A stretch of 32,336 bases of DNA. It comes from Candidatus Rokuibacteriota bacterium (GTDB taxonomy: Bacteria > Methylomirabilota > Methylomirabilia > Rokubacteriales > CSP1-6). Location: positions 1 to 32,336 of the forward strand of contig JACQWB010000190.1 of assembly GCA_016209385.1 (NCBI GenBank), in the 5' to 3' direction. Made by a program: the position numbers and the translations under genes. The notes beneath the pieces were generated by a model. It did no database searches. It was given only the letters and a program-made list of their open reading frames with translations, and was not told where the DNA came from. Positions within the stretch are counted from its first letter, which is position 1. Every line of letters begins with the position of its first letter. Shown piece after piece: positions 7,675 to 15,008 of this stretch.

Positions 7675-8635
7675 GAGTCGGGCAGCCGACCCGTTCAAGA
7701 CGATCGATCAGAGCCGCCACCTCTCGGATGATGTTCTCTTTTTCCGCTGGGGCCGGATGATGTCCGTCGTAGATAACTTCGCTGTACCGCTCTAAAATCG
7801 CGGTGAGCTCCTTCTCCAGCGGATGTCCCCTGAAGCGCTCCCTGATCTGATGGATCGTTTGCGCACGCGCGGGGATTCCACACTCCTCTCTCAGGAAACG
7901 ACGCAGCACGGCGCCGACCTTGAGGAACATGTCGGGCGTCTTCTCCTCACAGGCCAGGTACCGCCCCCGAAGCACTCTGAGCCTGCCGAGGGCGCGCCTG
8001 CCGGCCGGCGAGAGTTCCTCCCTGGAGCGGCGCTTCCACCACCGAGCGGCATTCCACGCCAGCATCAGCAGCGCGGGCGTCAGGAGTACGCCGCCCAGGC
8101 TCACAGCGCCCCAGAAGAACCACGCCGTGGGCGGAAGCACTGATCCTTTATTGGCTCTCAGGACTCGCCGGCCGACCGCGGTGGGAGAGAGGAAGAAGAC
8201 GTGAGGGGGAAGGGTGACAGTGCGGTAAACGTACCCGCCGTCCGCCGATCGGTCCCCCGGCAGCGCGAAGCGAAGCTCGATCGGGGGAAAGACCACGCCC
8301 ACGGCTGACATGGCCGGGACAAAGGTCTGGAGGGTGAACTCGATGCGATAGGCCGAGCCCGAGGCGGTCCTGGAATGGCCGATCCGAACGTCCCGGACTT
8401 CAAACGCCCCGACCGTGTCTCCCCCATGGGGCAGGTTCTCCAGATCGATTACCACGCTGGTCTCCGCCTCGATCAGCAGGGTAAGCGAGATCAGATCGCC
8501 GATGTGGTAGCCGAAGTCCCGCGGGGTCTCGAAGCGGGCGGAGATTGAAGGCTTCTCCAGCGCGGCCTGGGCCAGGGGTGTCAATGGCCAGGCAAGGAGG
8601 GCTAACGTGCAGGCTGAGATCAGCCACTTCCGCAT
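7649..8635 (-). CDS. BatD-like periplasmic/membrane protein
   Basis: The 328-aa protein has a signal peptide (residues 1-24, ending AQA), a periplasmic beta-rich region of about 140 residues, one membrane span near 175-195, and a basic cytosolic helical region. The cytosolic part includes an R-rich stretch and a block resembling the C-terminal region of DUF4381/BatD proteins. GGAGG lies 8 nt before the ATG. The start overlaps the DUF58 gene end by 16 nt. Function in Bat operons is unknown; the position between DUF58 and the first VWA gene is canonical. Confidence 0.7.
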   Translation of the reverse strand: MRKWLISACTLALLAWPLTPLAQAALEKPSISARFETPRDFGYHIGDLISLTLLIEAETSVVIDLENLPHGGDTVGAFEVRDVRIGHSRTASGSAYRIEFTLQTFVPAMSAVGVVFPPIELRFALPGDRSADGGYVYRTVTLPPHVFFLSPTAVGRRVLRANKGSVLPPTAWFFWGAVSLGGVLLTPALLMLAWNAARWWKRRSREELSPAGRRALGRLRVLRGRYLACEEKTPDMFLKVGAVLRRFLREECGIPARAQTIHQIRERFRGHPLEKELTAILERYSEVIYDGHHPAPAEKENIIREVAALIDRLERVGCPTHGGNGASR

Positions 8636-9510
8636 GGAGCCATCCTCCGCCGACGGAGGAAGAGCCTGGCGATCTCGTTCAGCGGATCGATGGTGGGGTT
8701 CACTCGCATGGCATCGACTCCCGCCCGCCGGAAGACGGCGGTCAGCTCCTCATCGCGTCTGCTCAGCCGCTCCATCCAGGCCTCGCGGCTCTTTCGATTC
8801 AGCCAGATGCTCCGATGGGCTCCTGTCTCGAGGTCCCGCATCTGAATGAACCCGGTTCCCTCAGGGAGCGATCGCTCTCGCGGGTCGTCGATGATGACCG
8901 GAACGAGATCATGGTAGCGGGCCGCCGTCCTCACCGCAGGCTCAAGCACGGCGAGATCCTCCTGGAAATCGGAGAGCGCGAAGAGAAGTGACCGCTTTCT
9001 GGGCAACCGCTCGAGCACCGTGGAAAAACTGGCGCTTCCACTGGAGCCGGCCGCACTTCCTAAAATGGCGGCCGGGATCAGGAGTCGGTACTCCGGCGAG
9101 TGCCGAGGCGGCCAGTAATCCTCCACCTTCGAGGCATGGCCGAGGTAGCCAACCGAATCGCCCATGCGCCAGGCGACGTGAGCCAGCGCTGCCGCAATTT
9201 CGGCCGCCACCCTCCGCTTCGGAGCTCGCTCCGTCCCGAAGTCCATGGAGCCGCTGAGGTCGACAACAAGGAAAACCTGGAGCTGCCGCTCTTCGATCAG
9301 GGTGTTCTTGAGGACTCGCATCGCGCCGGTCCGGGCGGTGGCCTTCCAGTTGATCCAGCGCGGATCTTCCCCCAGGTCATAGCGGGTGATCTTCTCAAAC
9401 TCGAGGCCGGCGCCTCGAAAGCGGCTCGGCCGTCTCCCCGCGCCGACCTGGGACACGTACCAGCGGATATAGAAATCCACACGGGCGAGCTTTCTCAGAA
9501 GGTCGTTCAT
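8620..9510 (-). CDS. DUF58 domain protein
   Basis: The 296-aa, largely soluble protein carries the DUF58 signature. A G-x-E block leads into YDLGEDPRWINWKATARTG (about residues 44-62), and a VWA-like MIDAS motif DLSGSM lies near 84-89. DUF58 proteins almost always accompany MoxR ATPases and are treated as adaptors or substrates. The ATG overlaps the moxR stop by 4 nt (ATGA), and the 3' end overlaps the BatD-like gene by 16 nt. No truncation is seen. Confidence 0.9.
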   Translation of the reverse strand: MNDLLRKLARVDFYIRWYVSQVGAGRRPSRFRGAGLEFEKITRYDLGEDPRWINWKATARTGAMRVLKNTLIEERQLQVFLVVDLSGSMDFGTERAPKRRVAAEIAAALAHVAWRMGDSVGYLGHASKVEDYWPPRHSPEYRLLIPAAILGSAAGSSGSASFSTVLERLPRKRSLLFALSDFQEDLAVLEPAVRTAARYHDLVPVIIDDPRERSLPEGTGFIQMRDLETGAHRSIWLNRKSREAWMERLSRRDEELTAVFRRAGVDAMRVNPTIDPLNEIARLFLRRRRMAPCGSG

Positions 9511-10478
9511 GGCACTCGGACGTGGGCGAGGATCTGCCGGATCGCCTCCTCGGCGGTGAACCTCTCTGCCTCCGCCCCGTACTCCAGGATGATCCGGTGC
9601 CGGAGCACTTCCATGGCGATCTCCTGGATGTCCTCCGGGTGGACCGAGTAGCGGCCGTTGAAGAAGGCCTGGACCCTGGCGGCGTCCCGCAAGGCCAGCA
9701 TGGCCCGGGGTGATGCCCCCATCTTGATCTTCCCCTCCAGCTCCTTGAGCCGGTACCCGCGGGGGTCTCGGGTGGCCCGGCAGAGGTCCGTGATGTAGAA
9801 CTGGGCCGGCCTCTCGACCTTCACCGATTTCTTGATCTCTTCCCTGAGGTCGACAAGATCTCCTGGCTTGAGAACGGCGCGGATCCCCTCGAGGCGGTCC
9901 CGTTGATCGAGATAGGCGTTCTCGAGGATTCGCAGCTCCGCCTCCCGGGTGGGGTATGAGACCAGGAGCTTGAAGAGAAAGCGATCGAGCTGGGCCTCGG
10001 GAAGCGGATACGTCCCTTCCTGTTCGACGGGGTTCTGGGTCGCCAGGACGATGAACGGGTCTCCCAGCCCGAAGGTTTCCTTTCCCATGATCGTCACCTG
10101 CCGCTCCTGCATCGCCTGGAGCAGCGCGGCCTGGGTCTTGGCAGGCGCACGATTGATTTCGTCCACGAGGACCAGGGTTGGGCCGATGATCGGTCCTTTC
10201 TCGACTTCAAACCGGCCGTTGACGTAGAGGTAGGTCCCGACAATGTCGCTCGGCATCATGTCTGGGACCATCTGGATCCTCCGGAATGTCCCTCCGATGG
10301 CTTGCCCTACGGCGGACGCGAGAAGCGTCTTGGCCAAGCCAGGGGCGCCTTCGAGCAGCACGTGTCCGTCCGAGAGCAGCGCGACGAACACCTGTCGGAT
10401 CAGGCCCCGCTGGCCGACGACGACCTTTTCGACCTCGTCGATCGCCTGATGGACCCGCTCCAGGGCATCCGGTTTCAT
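9507..10478 (-). CDS. MoxR-family AAA+ ATPase
   Basis: The 323-aa cytosolic AAA+ ATPase of the MoxR/RavA branch has Walker A GAPGLAKT (residues 44-51) and Walker B LVLVDE (102-107). Sensor 1 lies in the TQNP segment (about 147-150), followed by the family's EGTYPLPEAQLDRF signature. MoxR proteins act as chaperone-like motors that assemble or activate complexes together with VWA proteins, in line with the three MIDAS-bearing proteins encoded downstream. The gene begins 9 nt after the 61-aa coiled-coil gene. Confidence 0.93.
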   Translation of the reverse strand: MKPDALERVHQAIDEVEKVVVGQRGLIRQVFVALLSDGHVLLEGAPGLAKTLLASAVGQAIGGTFRRIQMVPDMMPSDIVGTYLYVNGRFEVEKGPIIGPTLVLVDEINRAPAKTQAALLQAMQERQVTIMGKETFGLGDPFIVLATQNPVEQEGTYPLPEAQLDRFLFKLLVSYPTREAELRILENAYLDQRDRLEGIRAVLKPGDLVDLREEIKKSVKVERPAQFYITDLCRATRDPRGYRLKELEGKIKMGASPRAMLALRDAARVQAFFNGRYSVHPEDIQEIAMEVLRHRIILEYGAEAERFTAEEAIRQILAHVRVP

Positions 10479-10487
10479 GGGAGAAGC

Positions 10488-10673
10488 TCATCCCTCCTCG
10501 CGCGGCGCGTCGAGCGATTTCCTGAAGGTCTCGAGGTCCGCGCGCATCTGGCCCAGGTCAGCTTCCACCTTGTGGAGTCCGGTTTCGAGCTTCGCCAAAG
10601 ACGCGAAGATGTCGCCCCAATGTCGGTGGCGGATCATCGAATCCTCCGCCAAGGTAACTAAACCCTGCCTCAT
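10488..10673 (-). CDS. 61-aa coiled-coil protein leading the MoxR/VWA operon
   Basis: This is the first gene of the operon. ATG 10671-10673 has GGGAG at about 6 nt; a longer frame from GTG 10703 lacks a good site. The C-terminal two thirds form a heptad-like helix with Leu/Ile spacing (LAKLETGLHKVEADLGQMRA). No signal peptide, membrane span or metal motif is seen. I do not recognise a family. Its co-operonic position 9 nt before moxR and its own promoter candidate suggest it may be a small adaptor for the ATPase, but that is inference. Confidence 0.6.
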   Translation of the reverse strand: MRQGLVTLAEDSMIRHRHWGDIFASLAKLETGLHKVEADLGQMRADLETFRKSLDAPREEG

Positions 10674-10739
10674 CGCACTCTCCCGATTTGTGGTTCCCTC
10701 CACATGCGCGTGAAACGGGCTGCCGGCTCATCCATGCAC

Positions 10740-10772
10740 CCATACGACGGAGGCGGGAGCGGGCAGGATTCG
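10740..10772 (-). promoter_or_regulatory. bipartite promoter-like motif, copy A (MoxR/VWA operon)
   Basis: On the minus strand the sequence reads CGAATC (10772-10767), 21 nt, then GTATGG (10745-10740), followed by GTGC. It ends 66 nt before the ATG of the coiled-coil gene that opens the MoxR operon. Copies B and C share both elements and exactly the same 21-nt spacing. The arrangement resembles a -35/-10 pair for a non-housekeeping sigma factor. Confidence 0.55.
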
Positions 10773-10905
10773 CGATGCGGTGCTGAATCTCCACGCCGGG
10801 AGGCGCCCTCTAATTACCGTCGGGGTGCGGTTGCCGAAGCGGAGCGGCTGTGCTGCTTTAGCGCCCCCCCGGCTAGAGGGCAACTCCGGGTCACGGGAGG
10901 AGACG

Positions 10906-11733
10906 GTGCCGTACCAAGTCAGCCGATGGCTACGACGCATGGTGACCGTAGGCGTCGCGGTGGTAATCGCCAATTTTGTCTCGGTGTCGGGTTCAAGCGG
11001 GGAGACGACCGTCGGAGACACGGACGGGGTGACGGCTCTGGAGGCTGCTCAGCTGGCGGGCTTGGAGTCCCGCTCGGGCGCCAGAGCGCGCGCGCCGGTC
11101 TCCGCCGAGATTGTGGAGGACGGATTTATCGAGGAGTACGACCCGTGGGAGCCCTTTAACGAGACCATGTTTTCCTTCAACCGGGAGCTCGACCGGGTCG
11201 TCCTGAAGCCGGTGGCAAAGGGGTGGGACAAAGTCCTCCCCGACCCCCTCCAGCTGAGCCTCGGCAGGGCCTTCGACAACCTGGGCATGCCCCGCCGTCT
11301 GGTGAATAACCTTTTCCAGGTCAAGATCACCGGGGCGGGCCGGGAGCTCGCCCGCTTTGTGCTGAACAGCACCATTGGCATTGCCGGTCTCTTCGACGTG
11401 GCCAAGGGGCTTGGTATCGAAGAGAGCGATGAAGACACCGGCCAGACCCTGGGCGTCTACGGGGTGGGCCCGGGGCCCTACCTGGTCCTGCCCTTGTTGC
11501 CCCCTCTCACGGTCCGCGACGGGATCGGGTTCGCGGCTGATGCCGCGCTCGATCCGTTCAACTACGTCGTCTTTCCCGGTGCCGCGCTGACGAGCATAGG
11601 GGTTGGGAAGCGCGTCAATGACCGGGCGCTGAACCTGGAGCTCTTCGAGACCGTCGAGGAGACCAGCCTCGACCTCTACAGCGCGGCGCGGAACGCGTAT
11701 CTCCAACGGCGCCAAAAGGCGATCGAGGAATAG
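10906..11733 (+). CDS. mlaA: MlaA/VacJ family protein, paralogue 1
   Basis: MlaA is the outer-membrane component that removes mislocalised phospholipids and passes them to MlaC. This 275-aa copy has the family core from about residue 70: EEYDPWEPFNETMFSFNREL, NLGMPRR, and the GPGPYLVLP and DPFNY blocks. The GTG start is set by GGAGG five nt upstream; an upstream in-frame ATG at 10780 has no site. The N-terminus has an arginine-flanked hydrophobic segment (residues about 10-28) but no lipobox cysteine, and the protein contains no cysteine at all, unlike the lipoprotein MlaA of E. coli. It is followed by panC 17 nt downstream and is divergent from the MoxR operon. Confidence 0.88.
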   Translation: MPYQVSRWLRRMVTVGVAVVIANFVSVSGSSGETTVGDTDGVTALEAAQLAGLESRSGARARAPVSAEIVEDGFIEEYDPWEPFNETMFSFNRELDRVVLKPVAKGWDKVLPDPLQLSLGRAFDNLGMPRRLVNNLFQVKITGAGRELARFVLNSTIGIAGLFDVAKGLGIEESDEDTGQTLGVYGVGPGPYLVLPLLPPLTVRDGIGFAADAALDPFNYVVFPGAALTSIGVGKRVNDRALNLELFETVEETSLDLYSAARNAYLQRRQKAIEE

Positions 11734-11750
11734 TTGGCGGAGGAACCCGG

Positions 11751-12602
11751 ATGGCCGAAGTTCTGTCGACCATTCCCGAGTGCCGCGCTGAGATCAGGAA
11801 GGTTCGCTCCCGAGGTCTGACCGCGGGTTTGGTGCCCACCATGGGCGCCCTTCACGAAGGGCATCTCAGCCTCGTTCGGCAATCGCAGGTCGACTGTGAC
11901 CTCACCGTCGTGAGCATCTTTGTCAATCCCCTCCAGTTCGGGCCCAACGAAGATTTCGCGGCCTATCCTCGCGATCTCCATGCGGACGTGCGGCTTTTGC
12001 GAGATATGGAGCACCGTCCGGTCCTTATCTTTGCGCCGTCGGGGACGGAGATGTACCCGCCAAAACCGCTCACCTTCGTGGTTCAGGCAGAGCTTGGCGA
12101 TCATTTGTGCGGCCCGTTTCGTCCCGGTCACTTCCGGGGGGTCCTAACGGTGGTGCTCAAGCTGTTCGAGATCGTTCAACCGGATCACGCGTATTTTGGA
12201 AAGAAGGATTATCAGCAGTGGCGCATGATCGAGCGGATGGCGTCCGATCTCAGTCTGCCCGTGGACGTGATCGGCATGCCCACCGTGCGCGAACCGGACG
12301 ATTTGGCAATGAGTTCACGGAACCGGTACCTTTCAGCTGAAGAGCGGAAGAAAGCGCTTTGCCTCTATCACGCGCTCGTGGCCGGCCGAGACTCTGTCCG
12401 GAATGGGGAGACGAAGGCGGCGCGGATCTCCGAGGTGATGATGCAGACAGTAGGGAGGACCGAAGGGGTGCGGGTCGATTACTTGTCCGTAGTGGACCCT
12501 CAGACCCTCCAACCGGTTGAGAACATCGAGGGACGAGTCCTGCTCGCCGGCGCCGTTCGATTGGGTCGCAGTCGGCTCATCGATAATTTGGAGGTTGAGT
12601 AG
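11751..12602 (+). CDS. panC: pantothenate synthetase
   Basis: PanC joins pantoate and beta-alanine with ATP to make pantothenate, the coenzyme A precursor. The 283-aa protein has the usual family length. It shows the ATP-binding HxGH motif (PTMGALHEGHLSL, H35 and H38), the FVNPLQFGPNEDF block, FGKKDYQQ and the C-terminal KMSKS-like MSSRN. GGAGG precedes the ATG by 7 nt. It probably shares a transcript with mlaA paralogue 1; panB and panD are not in the window. Confidence 0.95.
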   Translation: MAEVLSTIPECRAEIRKVRSRGLTAGLVPTMGALHEGHLSLVRQSQVDCDLTVVSIFVNPLQFGPNEDFAAYPRDLHADVRLLRDMEHRPVLIFAPSGTEMYPPKPLTFVVQAELGDHLCGPFRPGHFRGVLTVVLKLFEIVQPDHAYFGKKDYQQWRMIERMASDLSLPVDVIGMPTVREPDDLAMSSRNRYLSAEERKKALCLYHALVAGRDSVRNGETKAARISEVMMQTVGRTEGVRVDYLSVVDPQTLQPVENIEGRVLLAGAVRLGRSRLIDNLEVE

Positions 12603-12651
12603 AGATCGCTGAGGCCAGTAGAAGACCCCGACCTTCAGGGGACGGGTGGTC

Positions 12652-12712
12652 GTTCGAGCCGAGGGGCTTCGGACGAGCCGCAGGCGTGGCAGTTCGAGCC
12701 GAGGCGCTTCGG
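12652..12712. repeat. 21-bp direct repeat pair downstream of panC
   Basis: 12652-12672 and 12692-12712 differ at one base (GTTCGAGCCGAGG, then G or C, then GCTTCGG) and are offset by 40 nt. The offset is not a multiple of three, so the repeat is unlikely to reflect coding. It lies between panC and copy B of the promoter-like motif. Confidence 0.6.
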
Positions 12713-12801
12713 CAGAGGCAGCCTCATCGCCTGCGCCAGCGCCGAGGCGAGGCCCGAGTAGATGAGCCACGAGGCGAGGACCGATAGGAGGGTGATGTTC
12801 T

Positions 12802-12834
12802 CGAATCTTCCCGGGCGCCTCCGACGTCGTATGG
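12802..12834 (+). promoter_or_regulatory. bipartite promoter-like motif, copy B (His-rich protein)
   Basis: CGAATC (12802-12807), 21 nt, GTATGG (12829-12834) followed by GTGC. It ends 48 nt before the ATG of the His-rich exported protein. The CGCCTCCG stretch in the spacer is also present in copy A. Confidence 0.55.
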
Positions 12835-12882
12835 GTGCGTCGGAGAGCATCCGGAGCGATAGACGACGGAAGGAGGATCCTG

Positions 12883-13215
12883 ATGAAACGAGCCAGCATC
12901 GGTCTCGCGCTCATCCTTGCGGTCGCACTCGGCTCCTTGGCCCTGCCAGGAGCGGCCTGGGCATGGGGCGGCCATGCCTTTCATGGCGGTCCTCACGCGA
13001 GCGTTCACCACGGCCATGGGGGTGCCTTCATAGGGCATGGGCATCCTTTCATCCACCACAACTTCGGAATCCATCACCGTCCTCACTTCACTCACCACGG
13101 GTTCACGCACCACTCCGTGCCGGTGCACCCGGTTCCCGAGCCGCTGTGGGTCCCGGGTTTCTGGCACTGGAACGGCTTTGGGTGGGTCTGGGTGCCCGGC
13201 TACTGGATCAGGTAA
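12883..13215 (+). CDS. small His/Gly-rich exported protein with W-x-PGYW tail
   Basis: The 110-aa protein begins at ATG 12883, preceded by AGGAGG at about 6 nt. Residues 1-26 form a clear signal peptide ending AWA. The mature part is extremely rich in His, Gly and Phe (about residues 28-82), with repeated HH, HGH and HHxF units that could bind metal. The C-terminus holds a duplicated aromatic motif, WVPGFWHWNGFGWVWVPGYW, seen in many small exported bacterial proteins of unknown function. I know no defined function; periplasmic or surface metal binding is inferred from composition. It is monocistronic and preceded by copy B of the bipartite motif. Confidence 0.8.
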   Translation: MKRASIGLALILAVALGSLALPGAAWAWGGHAFHGGPHASVHHGHGGAFIGHGHPFIHHNFGIHHRPHFTHHGFTHHSVPVHPVPEPLWVPGFWHWNGFGWVWVPGYWIR

Positions 13216-13244
13216 CCCCGCCTCTGGCCGGCAGCCCGGAGGTC

Positions 13245-13997
13245 TCAGGACTGGTGAGGAGGAAGCCCGCCTGGACTGAGATCATCGCGCCACCCAACCA
13301 AGGCCAGGCGAAACGGGAAGTACCGCCGTACGCGCGGACGGGCCAACCCAGCTTGATCCGCCAGCCAGGCCATCTCCTCAGGCGTGAACCCGCGCAGGAC
13401 TGTCCGCCGCGATCCCTCCCGGAACAGGTCGCTCTTCAAGATCTTGGCGAGGATCGGGATGGCCAGGCAGGGGAACCAGTGGCGTTCGACATCGCTCACG
13501 AGGACGGCGCGGGACGCCAGCGCTCCCCACGCGCGGAGGAGGGCCACGGCCTCGTCCAACGCGAAGTAGTGGAGGAGCATGGACGAAAAGACATAATCGA
13601 AGCTGCCCGGACGGAATGGGAGCCGCACCGCGTCGGCCTGGACAATGTGGATCTCGGGAAAGCCACGGCTCGCGGCAGCCGCATGGTGGATCACCTCAGA
13701 ATCCTGGTCCACGCCGACGACGTAGAGGTCGATGCCGGTTCGCCGGGCCCACGTCACCAGGGCGCGGGGGATGTCCGCTCTCCCGCAGCCCACGTCCAAA
13801 AGGCGGAGACGCTCACCCCGGTGGCGCGCGAGTAGTTGCCGCAGCGGGCCCACGAGGCTTCGGGCGCCTCCAAAGTACCGGTTGGCGACCGCCAGACGAT
13901 CCAGGGCGGAGGCGACTTCCTCCGGGGAGCCGCCAAAGCGATGCGGGAGGCATGTCGGTTCAAGGCGCGGTGGGCGTTGAAAGTAGAGCCGTTTCAT
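13245..13997 (-). CDS. class I SAM-dependent methyltransferase
   Basis: The 250-aa cytosolic enzyme contains the glycine-rich SAM-binding motif I LLDVGCGRADIP (about residues 66-77), an acidic motif II (VVGVDQD), and FDYVFSSMLLHYF in the motif IV region. The N-terminus resembles small-molecule or lipid methyltransferases of the Methyltransf_11/25 type; the substrate is unknown. The frame extends far upstream with no stop, but the sequence beyond ATG 13997 lies opposite the lipid kinase gene and is not coding-like. The ribosome-binding site is weak. It is divergent from, and 51 nt away from, the lipid kinase, which hints at a role in lipid metabolism. Confidence 0.8.
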   Translation of the reverse strand: MKRLYFQRPPRLEPTCLPHRFGGSPEEVASALDRLAVANRYFGGARSLVGPLRQLLARHRGERLRLLDVGCGRADIPRALVTWARRTGIDLYVVGVDQDSEVIHHAAAASRGFPEIHIVQADAVRLPFRPGSFDYVFSSMLLHYFALDEAVALLRAWGALASRAVLVSDVERHWFPCLAIPILAKILKSDLFREGSRRTVLRGFTPEEMAWLADQAGLARPRVRRYFPFRLALVGWRDDLSPGGLPPHQS

Positions 13998-14048
13998 GGT
14001 GGGAATTTTAGCCCTGGTCCGCCCGTTCATCCACCAGGAGAACCATCC

Positions 14049-15008
14049 GTGAGGACGCGATCGGCGGTTCAGCTCGTTGCCAACCCTCGGGCGGGGAACG
14101 GGAAAGGGCTTGCGCTCGCGGAGCGGTTGCAGGCGAGCCTTCGAGCGAGCGGCCGTGAAGCGCGGACACTCGTGGTCCGCGACTCCCTCGAGGCTCGCGC
14201 GTGGGTCAAAGGGTGCCGGGGTGACTTCGGCTACCTGCTCTGCGTGGGCGGAGACAGCACGCTCAGCGAGATCGCCCCCCTCGCCCTCCGGCATCAGGTC
14301 CCCCTCGTTCCTGTCCCCGTAGGCTTCGGCAACATTTTCGCTCGAACCTTCGGGCATCGGGCTCGGATCCCGTCTGTCCTCGACCTCCTGGACCGCGGGG
14401 AAGTCCGCTGGGTCGATGTCGGCGTCGAGCGGGACGGTTTCTTCCTTTCCAACCGGGGCGTCGGTTTCCTCGAAGAGGTGAAGCAGGCAGTGGAGACCCG
14501 GGCGGCGCTTCCGCACTCGGGTCTCCTCCGCTACCTCGCCTATGTCCGGACCGCTCTGGAGATGATCAACTCCGCGCCGCTGCCTTCCATCCGGGTCGAA
14601 GTGGACGGAGCGCCGATCGCGGAGGAGGCGGTGATGGCGATCGTAGCTAACGTCCCCACGTACCGGGGTTTTCTCACGTTTACTCCCACGACGACGCCCT
14701 TTGACGGCCTCCTTGATGCCTTCGTGGTACCCCCGATGACAAAGCGAGCGTTGGTCTCGCTCCTCCTCGCGTTCCTGTTTCGGCTCCCGGGTCGATGGCA
14801 ACGGGTGTCCTATCGACGCGGGAAGCGGGTCTCGCTGACAGTGCGCGGCCATCGGGCCGAGGAGCTTGGCGTACTGCCCAGTAGCCTGCCGATTCTGACG
14901 CCTCCCGGTCCGCGCTTCACGCCGACACCGCGGGCTACCAAGGGCGTGGTGAATCGCCCGCTTAGGCTTTTCGCCCGGACCGTTCCGGCCGCTCTGAGCC
15001 CCCGATGA
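14049..15008 (+). CDS. diacylglycerol kinase-type lipid kinase
   Basis: The 319-aa protein has the DAGK catalytic fold: NPRAGNGKG (residues 12-20), the nucleotide loop at 67-71, PVGFGNIFAR (about 95-104) and the C-terminal FDGLLDAFVV block. Family members phosphorylate diacylglycerol, sphingoid bases or related lipids. The GTG start is supported by AGGAG 8 nt upstream. The usual GGDGT loop reads GGDST here (Gly to Ser). The last codons overlap the RND exporter start by 4 nt (ATGA), implying coupled expression and a shared envelope-lipid role. The lipid substrate cannot be read from sequence. Confidence 0.85.
   Translation: MRTRSAVQLVANPRAGNGKGLALAERLQASLRASGREARTLVVRDSLEARAWVKGCRGDFGYLLCVGGDSTLSEIAPLALRHQVPLVPVPVGFGNIFARTFGHRARIPSVLDLLDRGEVRWVDVGVERDGFFLSNRGVGFLEEVKQAVETRAALPHSGLLRYLAYVRTALEMINSAPLPSIRVEVDGAPIAEEAVMAIVANVPTYRGFLTFTPTTTPFDGLLDAFVVPPMTKRALVSLLLAFLFRLPGRWQRVSYRRGKRVSLTVRGHRAEELGVLPSSLPILTPPGPRFTPTPRATKGVVNRPLRLFARTVPAALSPR

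Noticed and set aside
12635-12850. 71-codon minus-strand frame with a hydrophobic segment and CHACG
   Set aside because: It overlaps promoter copy B, includes a direct repeat offset by 40 nt that shifts frame, and has no clear ribosome-binding site. Left as a weak possibility only.
13998-14852. N-terminal extension of the methyltransferase to a 535-codon frame
   Set aside because: The added part lies opposite the lipid kinase gene and is low-complexity; the methyltransferase fold begins right at ATG 13997.
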